DNA of 64,000 nt from the NCBI RefSeq assembly GCF_013415125.1, contig NZ_JACCDE010000007.1:62001-126000 (forward strand), read 5' to 3'. Below are positions 17,528-26,005 of this stretch, piece after piece (the stretch's first letter is position 1; every line of letters begins with the position of its first letter). The notes beneath the pieces were generated by a model. It had not been told where the DNA came from. It was given only the letters and a program-made list of their open reading frames with translations, and did not search any database. The DNA comes from Vreelandella glaciei (GTDB lineage Bacteria; Pseudomonadota; Gammaproteobacteria; Pseudomonadales; Halomonadaceae). Both the position numbers and the translations under genes were made by a program.

Positions 17528-18421
17528 TTACAATGCCACTATGATCAACCCCGCCAACATCACCAACGTGCCAATGGCTTTTGCCCTGGAAGCAGGCTCT
17601 TTTAGCCATAGTACGCCCATCAAGACGCCCACCGGAATTGAGAGCTGACGCAGTGCGACCACGTAGCTCACTTCATCGGTGAGCGCCATGGCCATGAGCA
17701 CGAGACCGTAGGTGCAGGTCATCATCAGGCCAGTGGCGACTAGCATGGGCAGGCCCTGCCGACGAAGCGCGGGCAGGCGGCGGCGCTCTGCGGGCAACAG
17801 CGCCAGCAGCGGTATTGCCCAGGTCAGCGTCATCACCGCCTGCAGCACCATAAACACCGCCCCGGCGGTTAACCCGCTGTGCCCTGCCCCCTGCATCAGC
17901 CCCAGCGCCTGTTTATCGATCAGCGAATAACCCACCGTCCCCGCCGCCGCCAGCAACGCAAACCCCATGGCCGGTGTTAGATAGGTCGACAACCTGCGCG
18001 CCTGCGAATGACTAAGCGGCAGGCAGAGCGCACCAGCCACGACCAATGCCATTCCCAGACCGTCCCAGGCATCCAACACGTGGCTGCCCAGCAGCGCGAT
18101 GGAGACCAGAGGCACCAGCACCACCGGAAGTGCCCGGGCGATGGGATAAAGCACGCTCACCTCCCCACGTGCATAGGCCCAGGCCAAGCCGCCCATATAG
18201 AGCATCTGACATAGTCCAGAGAGTGCCAGCCAGCCCCAAAAGGAATTTGGTAACGCCGCGAGTGAGGGCCCAAGCAACACCAGCGGGAGCATCACCAACC
18301 CACCCGCGCCGTAGGCAAGGGTAAAGGAAGACAGCGAAGGCGCATTGCGTTTGCCCAACACATTCCATCCGGCGTGCATACACACCGACACCAGCACTAG
18401 CGCAAGCGCGGCTGGGCTCAA
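17528..18421 (-). CDS. EamA/DMT-family membrane protein associated with phosphonate use
   Basis: 297 aa, about ten membrane helices in two EamA-type halves. An EamA-family membrane protein is a recurring partner of the phnW-phnX pathway in other bacteria, and this gene follows phnX with a four-base overlap, so the same role is likely. Whether it imports, exports or balances an intermediate or the amine by-product is unknown. The end of the gene carries a typical DMT repeat ([19 protein letters not shown]). Confidence 0.85.
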   Translation of the reverse strand: MSPAALALVLVSVCMHAGWNVLGKRNAPSLSSFTLAYGAGGLVMLPLVLLGPSLAALPNSFWGWLALSGLCQMLYMGGLAWAYARGEVSVLYPIARALPVVLVPLVSIALLGSHVLDAWDGLGMALVVAGALCLPLSHSQARRLSTYLTPAMGFALLAAAGTVGYSLIDKQALGLMQGAGHSGLTAGAVFMVLQAVMTLTWAIPLLALLPAERRRLPALRRQGLPMLVATGLMMTCTYGLVLMAMALTDEVSYVVALRQLSIPVGVLMGVLWLKEPASRAKAIGTLVMLAGLIIVAL

Positions 18422-19236
18422 GGACGCTCTCCTTGTTGAAGGCGAGCATTAATGTCATCTATTACGTTGGGCAGCTCGGCAATGGTCGGAATGCAGTAGT
18501 GCGGCCCTGAGGGAGCAAACTGGGCGCTCACCTGATCGTGAGAGGCTTCGCGCTCGGCATCGCTTAGCGCCTGATACTGCTCAAAGGTTAACCCCAGCGC
18601 ATTGCCCGAACAGGTAAGCGCCACTGTCCACATCCCCGCACTGCGCCCTTCAAGAATGCCCGGCGTGGTGTCGTCCACTTTCACGCAGGCCGCCACATCG
18701 CTAACGCCTAGGGCAACCACATTGGCCAGCGCCTGAGCAGGATGCGGGCGACCATTGGGCACCTCATCGGTGGCTACTACGTGATCGACTTGCAGACCAT
18801 TGTCGATGGCCAAGGCCACCACTTTTTCCATTACCACCGCCGGGTAGCCGGAGCAGGAACCGATTTTCAGCCCCTGGGCGCGCAGCGTAGTTAAGGTGTC
18901 GAGCGCGCCGGGAATCACCGCCGAGTGGTCGGCAATTTTGGCAATCTGCAGCGGCATAAAGCGCTCGTAAAGCGCCGTTACATCGTCATCAGCAGGCGCG
19001 TGGCCTACCGCCTGAACAAAGCGTTCGGCGATGTCCGGATGGTTGCAGAGTGTCCGAATATGATCCCACTTACCCATACCCATGGGGCCGCGAGCTTCTT
19101 CCAGGCTAATCGCCACGCCCAGCTCAGCAAACGCTTCGACGAAGATCTGGGTCGGCGCAAAGGAGCCAAAGTCGACCAGCGTGCCTGCCCAGTCACAGAT
19201 AACCGCTTGCAAGCATTGGGGAGATTGATACTGCAT
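18418..19236 (-). CDS. phnX: Phosphonoacetaldehyde hydrolase (phosphonatase) PhnX
   Basis: HAD-superfamily enzyme that splits the C-P bond of phosphonoacetaldehyde to acetaldehyde and phosphate, step two of 2-aminoethylphosphonate (AEP) breakdown. 272 aa. Catalytic Asp at D15 (DWAGT) with the Thr/Asp-type HAD motif, and the Schiff-base lysine K56 in MGMGKWDHI, which is what separates phosphonatases from other HAD enzymes. Later HAD motifs SCSGYP and VKVDDT are also present. It overlaps the phnW stop by one base (TAATG). Confidence 0.96.
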   Translation of the reverse strand: MQYQSPQCLQAVICDWAGTLVDFGSFAPTQIFVEAFAELGVAISLEEARGPMGMGKWDHIRTLCNHPDIAERFVQAVGHAPADDDVTALYERFMPLQIAKIADHSAVIPGALDTLTTLRAQGLKIGSCSGYPAVVMEKVVALAIDNGLQVDHVVATDEVPNGRPHPAQALANVVALGVSDVAACVKVDDTTPGILEGRSAGMWTVALTCSGNALGLTFEQYQALSDAEREASHDQVSAQFAPSGPHYCIPTIAELPNVIDDINARLQQGERP

Positions 19237-20396
19237 TAGGCGCTCCCTGATTGTGAAGATAGGCCTGGAAAAAGGCTAACGCCCATCTCGGCAAGTGTGT
19301 TTTGAATGGCGCTTAGCAGTTCCGCGATCACCGTGGTGCCTAGCTGGCCAATGCAGCCGATACGAAAACTCTCCACTTCGGTCAGCTTGCCGGGGTAGAT
19401 CAAAAACCCGCGCGCCTTTAGCGCCGCGTAGAAAGCGTTAAACTCAAACGCTGGGTCAGCGGGGCTTAAAAAGGTGGTGATGATCGGCGATAGCCACTCG
19501 TCTTCTAACAGCGTGCTGAAGCCTAGCGCTCGCATGCCGTTTACCAACGCATCACGATTGCGGGTATAGCGCGCGCAGCGCCCCGATACCCCGCCCTCTT
19601 CCCGGTGTTGGGCTAGCGCGGCCTGAAAGGCCACCACGGTATGGGTCGGCGGGGTAAAGCGCCACTGGCCGGTGCGTTCCATATACGCCCACTGGGCGTG
19701 CAGATCCAGGCTCAGCGAGTGGGCGCGCCCCTTGCCTGCTTCAAGCAGCGCTTTATGAATAATCACAAAACCAAAGCCCGGCACGCCCTCAATACACTTG
19801 TTGGCCGAAGAGACCAGCACGTCGATGGGCGTTTTTGAAAGACTAATGGGGATGCCGCCAAAAGAACTCATCGCATCCACGATCAGCGTTTTGCCTCTGG
19901 CGTGCACCACCTCGGCGATGGCCTCCAGCGGATTCAAGATGCCGGAGCTGGTTTCGCAGTGCACCAGAAATACCGCCGTAATCTCTGGGTCCTGCTGAAG
20001 CAACGCCGCCACCTCATTGGGCTGGGGCGGCAGATAGTCGCCCTTATCCAGCGTCACGTAGCGACGGCCCATCATCTGAAGCAACTGCGCCGCACGCTTG
20101 CCGTAGGCACCATTCGTCAGCACCAACACTTTGCCGTCCGGATCGGTGGCGCAAGCCAGCGCGCTCTCCACGGCGAAAGTGCCGCTACCCTGCATGGGCA
20201 CGCAGGCGTACTCGTTGCTCGCCGCTTGTGCCATGGCCAGCAGTTGAGTGCGCACGTCGGCAGTGACTTGATTAAAGTCATCATCCCAGGAGCCCCAGTC
20301 ATGCAACATCGCAGCTTTGGTCGCGTAAGAGGTAGTCAGCGGCCCTGGCGTCAGTAGATAGGGCTCTTTTACGTCTTTATTCATTTGACTGATCAT
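19236..20396 (-). CDS. phnW: 2-aminoethylphosphonate:pyruvate transaminase PhnW
   Basis: PLP aminotransferase (class V) that converts AEP and pyruvate to phosphonoacetaldehyde and alanine. 386 aa with the PLP lysine at K200 ([12 protein letters not shown]), PLP-phosphate region at [10 protein letters not shown], and the C-terminal IGCIGQLG stretch. The start is uncertain between 20396 and 20384 (MNKDVKEP); neither has a strong ribosome site. A palindromic operator lies two bases upstream of the 20396 ATG. Head of the phnW-phnX-EamA transcription unit. Confidence 0.94.
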   Translation of the reverse strand: MISQMNKDVKEPYLLTPGPLTTSYATKAAMLHDWGSWDDDFNQVTADVRTQLLAMAQAASNEYACVPMQGSGTFAVESALACATDPDGKVLVLTNGAYGKRAAQLLQMMGRRYVTLDKGDYLPPQPNEVAALLQQDPEITAVFLVHCETSSGILNPLEAIAEVVHARGKTLIVDAMSSFGGIPISLSKTPIDVLVSSANKCIEGVPGFGFVIIHKALLEAGKGRAHSLSLDLHAQWAYMERTGQWRFTPPTHTVVAFQAALAQHREEGGVSGRCARYTRNRDALVNGMRALGFSTLLEDEWLSPIITTFLSPADPAFEFNAFYAALKARGFLIYPGKLTEVESFRIGCIGQLGTTVIAELLSAIQNTLAEMGVSLFPGLSSQSGSA

Positions 20397-20398
20397 TT

Positions 20399-20410
20399 TG
20401 GTCTATACCA
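20399..20410. promoter_or_regulatory. PhnR-type operator upstream of phnW
   Basis: Palindrome TGGT-CTAT-ACCA, just upstream of phnW. Its exact reverse complement occurs in front of phnS (24395-24406). TGGT-N4-ACCA is the classical shape of sites bound by HutC-type GntR repressors, and a HutC-type regulator is encoded at the end of this locus. Confidence 0.75.
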
Positions 20411-20448
20411 GATATTTTAAACACTTTAATCGCAAGCGCAGCGGTCGT

Positions 20449-22143
20449 CTAGGTCGCTTGACGCCAGCGCTGGGCGTTATTTAACAAAACGTGGGTCAAT
20501 GCAGCATGCAGCAACTTCACCACCAGTGAAGTGAGGAAAATCAGCACCGCCATGGCCGCCGCGCTGGCAAAGTAGCCCGCTTCATCCAGATGCAGCACCG
20601 CCACTGAGGCCAGCCGGGTATCGCTGTTATAGAGAAACACCACTGCAGAGACGGTAGTCATCGCATTGACGAACAGGTAAACCGAGATATCCAGCACTGC
20701 GGGCAGCGACACCGGCAACGTCACCCGGTAGAAGGTCGTCCAGAACGGCACTTTAAGTGAAGCCCCCACAGCTTCAAACTCAGGGTCGAGTTGCTTGAGC
20801 GCGGTGACTGAAGTGAGGTGACAGACCGTATAGAAATGCACCAGGGTATTGAGCACTAAAAGCATCATCGTGCCGTACAGCCAGTTCAACGGGTTACCCG
20901 CCTGGTTGAAAAAGAAGATATAGGCAAGGCCCAATACCATACCCGGTACCGCCATGGGCAGCATGGCCATAAAGTGCAGCCCCTGGCGCAGCGGGCGAAA
21001 GCCTTCGCTCTTTTCGATCAGCCAGGCGTTGAAAAAGATCACCAGGGTGCCCACCAACGCGACGCTAAACGCCAGCTTGAGGGAGTTGAACCATGCCCCC
21101 CAGCCGCCGTCGGCCATGCCTTGGAAGGTATAGTGCTCAAAGGTGATCGATAAGTTGTAGGGCCAGAACTGCACCAGCGACGCATACACCGCCGTGCCGA
21201 TCACTAGCACAATGGCCCCCGCCACTGCATAGCAGAGTAGCGCGAAGACCCAATCCCGCAGCGGGCTCAGCGTAGGCTGCCATGGCACCGCCCGGGCCGA
21301 AAGTTGCGCTACCTGGCGGCGCTGTATCCAACGGTCCACGATAAACGAGAGCACCGCTGGCAGCAGCAAAATCACGCTGACCACCGCACCCATCTGAAAG
21401 TTCTGCTGCCCAACCACCTGGCGGTAAACGTCCGTGGCCAGCACACTGAACTGGCCGCCGATGATTTTCGGCACGCCAAAATCGGTAATCGCCAGGGTAA
21501 ACACCACAAACAGGCAGGAAATCAGCCCGTAGCGCACGCCGGGCAGCGTAATGGTCAAAAACGTACGCCACTTGGGGGTGCCCAGTGCTTCGGCCGCTTC
21601 GTAGAGCCGCGCATCACTGTTGGTCAGCGCAGTGGTCAGCAGCATTAGCGCGTGGGGAAATATCCAGAAGCTCATGCCCATGACAATACCGATGGGGCCA
21701 TAAATCGACTGACCTGCCAGCACCTCGCGCAGAAATCCCTGATTACCGAATAAGTACACTAGGCTTATGGCAGGCAGCAGCGACGGGGCCAGAATGGGCA
21801 GAATCGCCAGCATCCTAAACAACCGTTTGCCCGGCATGCAGGTGCGGGTGATCCCGTAAGCACATAGAAACGCCAATCCAACCACCACGCCGGTGGTCAT
21901 CAGCGCCACCCGCAACGAGTTGGCAATCGAATTCACCAGCGCGGGGGTTTGAAAGTAGTGAGCAAAGTTAGCCAAGCCAATAAAATCGCCAGCGCGGTCT
22001 TGCAGGCTTTTGAGCAGCATGGTCACCAGCGGGAACAATAGCCCGACCACTAGCAAGGCAACGCCAGCGAGTAACACCAACAAGCGGATCAGCGACTCCA
22101 GGGACGGTTTGGTCGCCGCTTTTATTAAAGACTCGGCCATCAT
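20449..22143 (-). CDS. phnU: 2-aminoethylphosphonate ABC transporter permease, fused double domain
   Basis: 564 aa inner-membrane permease with two MetI/BinPD-type halves (about 60-265 and 345-550), each with six or so helices and the EAA loop for ATPase contact (EAAEALGTPKWRTF in the first; EAVGASLKVPFWTTF in the second). It corresponds to the fused permease type of AEP importers, where PhnU and PhnV functions lie in one chain. It overlaps phnT by four bases (ATGA). Confidence 0.93.
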   Translation of the reverse strand: MMAESLIKAATKPSLESLIRLLVLLAGVALLVVGLLFPLVTMLLKSLQDRAGDFIGLANFAHYFQTPALVNSIANSLRVALMTTGVVVGLAFLCAYGITRTCMPGKRLFRMLAILPILAPSLLPAISLVYLFGNQGFLREVLAGQSIYGPIGIVMGMSFWIFPHALMLLTTALTNSDARLYEAAEALGTPKWRTFLTITLPGVRYGLISCLFVVFTLAITDFGVPKIIGGQFSVLATDVYRQVVGQQNFQMGAVVSVILLLPAVLSFIVDRWIQRRQVAQLSARAVPWQPTLSPLRDWVFALLCYAVAGAIVLVIGTAVYASLVQFWPYNLSITFEHYTFQGMADGGWGAWFNSLKLAFSVALVGTLVIFFNAWLIEKSEGFRPLRQGLHFMAMLPMAVPGMVLGLAYIFFFNQAGNPLNWLYGTMMLLVLNTLVHFYTVCHLTSVTALKQLDPEFEAVGASLKVPFWTTFYRVTLPVSLPAVLDISVYLFVNAMTTVSAVVFLYNSDTRLASVAVLHLDEAGYFASAAAMAVLIFLTSLVVKLLHAALTHVLLNNAQRWRQAT

Positions 22144-23285
22144 TGCTGACTACTCCCGGCCGCGTAGAGTCGGGCGGCCTCAGCAGGCAGGTGAATCGCC
22201 AGCAACTGCCCTACATACAGGCTAAGTTTACTGCTATCACGGCTAGGCACGTCGGCTATCAGCGTTTGGTGATCTTCCGGCAGGCGCAGCGTGACTCGTT
22301 GAAAGGCGCCTAAAAACTCGATGGAGACCACCTCCCCGTTTAGCGCCCCTGCTTGGTGCTTAAGTGCCCTTGCTTGAAGGCTAAGGGCTACCGCTTCAGG
22401 CCGAATAGCCAGCTGAGCAGCTTGGCCCACTGCTATAGTGTGCGGCAGGCAGGCACAGGGAGTGTTGCCCAAAAGCGCTTGGCGATTGGCCTGGGCGGTC
22501 ACTTCCAGGAAGTTCATGCTACCAATAAAGGAAGCCACGAACGCACTGGCGGGCTGATGGTAAATCGCGGCCGGGGTGCCCACCTGTTCGATCACACCGT
22601 GGTTCATCACCACAATGCGGTCGGCCATGGTCAGCGCTTCTTCCTGGTCGTGGGTGACCATGATGGTGGTCACTCCTAACCGCGCCTGCAAAGCTTTGAT
22701 TTGGCTGCGCAGATGACCGCGCACCCGGGCATCCAGCGCCGAGAGCGGCTCATCAAGCAACAGCAAGCCTGGCTCTGTGGCTAACGCCCGGGCCAGCGCC
22801 ACTCGCTGCTGCTGGCCGCCGGAAAGCGCCGCCGGATACTTCGCTTCACTGCCGGTTAGGTTCACCAATGCAAGTAATTCAGCGACGCGGTCATTAATAC
22901 GCGCGCGCTCTACCCGACGGTTGCGCAGCCCGTAAGCCACGTTATTAAACACCGTCAGGTTGGGAAACAACGCATAGGACTGAAATACAATGCCAAAGTC
23001 CCGCGCTTGCGGTGGAAGCATGGAAATATCCTTCCCACGCTGAGTCAGCCTGCCCGCACTCTGGCGGGTGAGCCCGGCAATCGTGCGCAGCAAGGTGGTT
23101 TTGCCGCAGCCCGAGGGCCCTAGAAAACAGACAAACTCGCCTTCTTGAATCTCAAGCGCAATATTATCCAGCGCGGTAAAGCTGCCGAAGCGCTTGCTGA
23201 CACCATCAATACTGAGATGCGTGGTGGTTGCGCGAGGGGTCGCCGCTGTGGATACCGATAGCGGCGATGTCATTGTCGGGGGCAT
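22140..23285 (-). CDS. phnT: 2-aminoethylphosphonate ABC transporter ATPase PhnT
   Basis: ATPase of the AEP importer, 381 aa, PotA/FbpC type. Walker A GPSGCGKTT (56-64), signature LSGGQQQRV, Walker B LLLLDEP, switch His in VTHDQEEAL, and a C-terminal TOBE regulatory domain (about 290-375). The ATG at 23285 is used because a GGAG lies five bases upstream; a longer reading to 23402 would run back through the intergenic hairpin and into phnS. Confidence 0.93.
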   Translation of the reverse strand: MPPTMTSPLSVSTAATPRATTTHLSIDGVSKRFGSFTALDNIALEIQEGEFVCFLGPSGCGKTTLLRTIAGLTRQSAGRLTQRGKDISMLPPQARDFGIVFQSYALFPNLTVFNNVAYGLRNRRVERARINDRVAELLALVNLTGSEAKYPAALSGGQQQRVALARALATEPGLLLLDEPLSALDARVRGHLRSQIKALQARLGVTTIMVTHDQEEALTMADRIVVMNHGVIEQVGTPAAIYHQPASAFVASFIGSMNFLEVTAQANRQALLGNTPCACLPHTIAVGQAAQLAIRPEAVALSLQARALKHQAGALNGEVVSIEFLGAFQRVTLRLPEDHQTLIADVPSRDSSKLSLYVGQLLAIHLPAEAARLYAAGSSQQ

Positions 23286-23296
23286 AACATCTCCAA

Positions 23297-23316
23297 GCCC
23301 CGGCCGGAGCCGGGGC
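23297..23316. other. Intercistronic hairpin between phnS and phnT
   Basis: Perfect eight-base GC-only stem (GCCCCGGC/GCCGGGGC) with a four-base loop, sitting in the 44-base gap between phnS and phnT. No T-run follows, so it is unlikely to be a strong terminator. Such hairpins after a binding-protein gene often protect upstream mRNA and give higher yield of the binding protein. Confidence 0.7.
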
Positions 23317-23329
23317 AACTGATCACAGC

Positions 23330-24373
23330 TTATTGTTCGGTTTTGCCGTCGTAGCGACGCTGCCATTCGGTCAACACACGCTCGCGGTTCACTGCCGCCC
23401 ACTGGAAATCAGCGTCGATCATGCGATCAGTAATATCGACGGGATAGTTTTCAATGGGCTGGGCAACAGCGGGATAAGCCACGACCGCATAGCCTTCGTT
23501 ATACAGCTCGTTGGCCTCGCGGGAGATTGACCAATCCATGAGCGTTTGCGCAGCTTCCTGCTTGTCGGTACCCGCGACAATCGCGGATGCTTCCATATCC
23601 CAGCCCAGGCCCTCTTCTGGGAAGACGACCTCAATAGGCGCTCCCTGGGACTTCAGGCGCGCACCGCGGAAGGCAAAGGACACACCCACTACAGTTTCAC
23701 CGGTGGCTGCCAAGCTGCAGGGCGCGGAACCCGAATGGGTGTAGCGGGAAATATTGTTATGCAGGCGATCCATATAGTCCCAGCCCTGCTCTTCGTCCCA
23801 CAGCTGCAGCCAGCTGGCCACATCCAGATAGCCGGTACCCGACGAGTTGGGGTTGGGCATAATGACATGGCCTTCAAACTCAGGCTTAGTCAGATCTTCC
23901 CAGGAGGTCGGCATCGGCACGCCCTGGCGTTCGCCCTCAATGGTGTTGTAGCAAATGGCCGCTACCCAGGCGTCCATGCCCACCCATGCCGGGTCTTCGC
24001 CGTCCCGGTAGGCGGCATCGACAAATTTCGGGTCGAGGTTGTCCACGCCCTCAGGGGCGTAACGCTCCAGCATACCCTCCTCTTCCAGCACTAGCAGGCT
24101 AGTGGCGGCCAATCCCCAAATTACATCCGCTTGAGGATTATCTTTTTCCGCCAACAAGCGAGCGGTAATCACCCCGGTGGAATCACGCACCCAGTTAATC
24201 TCGATATCCGGGTGGGCGGCATTAAAGCGTTCAGCGTATTTTTGCAGGTCATCCGACTCAACGGCGGTGTACACCATTAATTCAGTGGCCAGCGCATTGG
24301 AAGCAAGGACAGTGGAAGCAAGCGCAGCGGCACTCGCTAGTAACGTGGAAGGGAACAAACGGCGTGGCATCAT
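23330..24373 (-). CDS. phnS: 2-aminoethylphosphonate-binding periplasmic protein PhnS
   Basis: Iron/AEP-type extracellular solute-binding protein, 347 aa. The ATG at 24373 is chosen: a GGAGG lies eight bases upstream, and a signal peptide of about 29 residues starts there (Arg-Arg, then an Ala/Leu/Ser stretch ending ASNALA). Mature part begins ELMVYTAVESDDLQKY, as in AEP-binding proteins of this type, and has PNPNSSGTGYLDV in the middle. First gene of phnS-phnT-phnU. Confidence 0.92.
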   Translation of the reverse strand: MMPRRLFPSTLLASAAALASTVLASNALATELMVYTAVESDDLQKYAERFNAAHPDIEINWVRDSTGVITARLLAEKDNPQADVIWGLAATSLLVLEEEGMLERYAPEGVDNLDPKFVDAAYRDGEDPAWVGMDAWVAAICYNTIEGERQGVPMPTSWEDLTKPEFEGHVIMPNPNSSGTGYLDVASWLQLWDEEQGWDYMDRLHNNISRYTHSGSAPCSLAATGETVVGVSFAFRGARLKSQGAPIEVVFPEEGLGWDMEASAIVAGTDKQEAAQTLMDWSISREANELYNEGYAVVAYPAVAQPIENYPVDITDRMIDADFQWAAVNRERVLTEWQRRYDGKTEQ

Positions 24374-24394
24374 GATGGTGACCTCCTGGCTGGT

Positions 24395-24406
24395 TGGTAT
24401 AGACCA
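24395..24406. promoter_or_regulatory. PhnR-type operator upstream of phnS
   Basis: TGGT-ATAG-ACCA, the reverse complement of the site in front of phnW, 21 bases upstream of the phnS ATG and just before its ribosome site. It probably lets the same regulator silence the importer when AEP is absent. Confidence 0.75.
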
Positions 24407-24481
24407 GAAGTTTGCCGTTGTTAAATGACAGTGCAATGACGCTTGTTTGACCGATTTTTTAAGTTGTGATGTCTGCACCAA

Positions 24482-25192
24482 TCATTGCTGGCCGGATAGC
24501 TCCACGCTGATGCACAAAGAGTCGTGCAGCCAATGCTCTTCGTCATATTCAATGGGGCGCTGCTGATCGTCCAGAATGGCGCGGTTAATGTTCAACCCGG
24601 CGGTGCCTGGCGCTACCAGCAACTCTTCGGCATCCCTTGGTGATAGCGCTTCAGACACCATGCGGATAGAGCGGTTGGCCAGGTAATGCCCCCAGCGCTC
24701 CCGCAACAGCCCCCACAGCGACTGCCCAGCGTAGATGTCGAGCAATTCCGGGGCACAATTCGGCACCACCCACAGCGACTCCACCAGCACGGCGCGGTCG
24801 TCCACATAGCGGCGGCGGCGAATATGGTGAAACGGCTGGTCATCCGGCAGGCCCAGCGCGCGTGCAGCGGGCAGATGGGAGCAGGTTTCCAGTTTCAGGA
24901 CAGCAGTGCGTGGCCGTCGTCCCTGGGCACGCACATAGTCGTTGAAGCCTGCGTCTCGGGTAGGGTCATAGACCAAGCGGGCGGGGGAAATAAACCACCC
25001 GCGCCGGTTGCTGCGGTGGATCAACCCCTCGCCCTCCAGCTGCGCCAGCGCCTGGCGCAGGGTGACGCGAGTGGTGGCAAAGCGTTCCGCCAGCACCCGT
25101 TCAGCGGGTAGTTTGCCTTCCCACTGGGTGGCGTTGATGTCGATTAACGAGCGAAGCTGTTCGGTCAGTTGTAGGTAGTAGGCATCAGACAT
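24482..25192 (-). CDS. phnR: GntR-family regulator of AEP use, HutC/UTRA type (PhnR)
   Basis: 236 aa. The N-terminal winged helix (about 1-72: LPAERVLAERFATTRVTLRQALAQL split motif, then HRSNRRGWFI) is followed by a UTRA ligand domain (about 90-230, including HHIRRRRYVDDRAVLVE). Regulators of this type bind small amine or phosphonate ligands and TGGT-N4-ACCA sites, two of which lie in this locus. The gene ends 108 bases upstream of the phnS start on the same strand and overlaps the HAD phosphatase gene upstream by eight bases. Confidence 0.88.
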   Translation of the reverse strand: MSDAYYLQLTEQLRSLIDINATQWEGKLPAERVLAERFATTRVTLRQALAQLEGEGLIHRSNRRGWFISPARLVYDPTRDAGFNDYVRAQGRRPRTAVLKLETCSHLPAARALGLPDDQPFHHIRRRRYVDDRAVLVESLWVVPNCAPELLDIYAGQSLWGLLRERWGHYLANRSIRMVSEALSPRDAEELLVAPGTAGLNINRAILDDQQRPIEYDEEHWLHDSLCISVELSGQQ

Positions 25193-25916
25193 GCGCCGAT
25201 TTTCCTGGCAGAGCGTTGGGCGACGAAGCGCTCACAGGCGCTGGCGCCCGCCAGTCTAAGCGCCGCCACCCTTCAACGCTAGCTACCTCAGCCAGTACCG
25301 GATCAGGGTTAACCGCCACAGGGCAATCCACATACTGCAGCAGTGGGAGGTCGTTGCGGGAGTCTGAGTAGAAAGTCGTGTGACTAGGGGTGACCTGCTG
25401 TTCGATCAGCCACTGTTTTAAGCGCAGCACCTTGCCGCCGCGATAAGAAAAAATTCCCTCACTGCCGCCGGTATAGCGCGCATCTTCATTGATACCGTGC
25501 TCCACGCTTAACTCTACCGCCAGCACATGTTCAATGCCCAGGGTGGTTGCAATCGGCTCGACCAAATGACGTGACGAGGCGGAAATCAGCAGCAGGGTAT
25601 CGCCAGCTTTACGATGCGCTTCCAGGCAGACCCAGGCTTGTTCAAAAATACGCGGCAGAAGGTGCGTGGCGACAAACCGCTCGACCTCTTTTTGAACATC
25701 CGTTACCCGGCGCCCGCGCAGCGGCGCCAGGGTCATGGCTAGATACTCTTCGAGCTTTAGCTTGCCCGCATGATAAGTCCGCTGCATCTGCTCGGCACGC
25801 GCCATGAAGGTCTCGGCATCGCTGATCCAACCTTGCTCTATCATCCATAAATTCCAGCGGTCGCTGCAGTCTCCATCCAGGAGGGTGTCATCAAGATCAA
25901 ACAGGGCCAGGCGCAT
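25185..25916 (-). CDS. HAD-IB family phosphatase
   Basis: 243 aa, cytoplasmic, HAD subfamily IB (SerB/CicA-like). Motif I is FDLDDTLLDGD with nucleophile D7 and acid/base D9; motif II is LLISASS; motif III/IV lies around YSDSRNDLPLL. The ATG at 25916 has an AAGGAG seven bases upstream; a longer frame upstream has no such site. Its stop overlaps the phnR start by eight bases, so it is transcribed with the regulator. It is not PhnX (no Schiff-base Lys motif). Substrate unknown; a phosphomonoester connected with AEP use is a guess from context. Confidence 0.82.
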   Translation of the reverse strand: MRLALFDLDDTLLDGDCSDRWNLWMIEQGWISDAETFMARAEQMQRTYHAGKLKLEEYLAMTLAPLRGRRVTDVQKEVERFVATHLLPRIFEQAWVCLEAHRKAGDTLLLISASSRHLVEPIATTLGIEHVLAVELSVEHGINEDARYTGGSEGIFSYRGGKVLRLKQWLIEQQVTPSHTTFYSDSRNDLPLLQYVDCPVAVNPDPVLAEVASVEGWRRLDWRAPAPVSASSPNALPGKSAHV

Positions 25917-26005
25917 GGGAGCACTCCTTTCATCGCGGGTTGGCGGCGCGTAGGGTATGCCAAAGGTGATGACAAGACGATGACGCTGGCGGTGATATTG
26001 CGTGG

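Noticed and set aside
23286..23402. Longer N-terminus for PhnT
   Set aside because: It would overlap the 3' end of phnS and include the hairpin; the 23285 ATG has a proper ribosome site.
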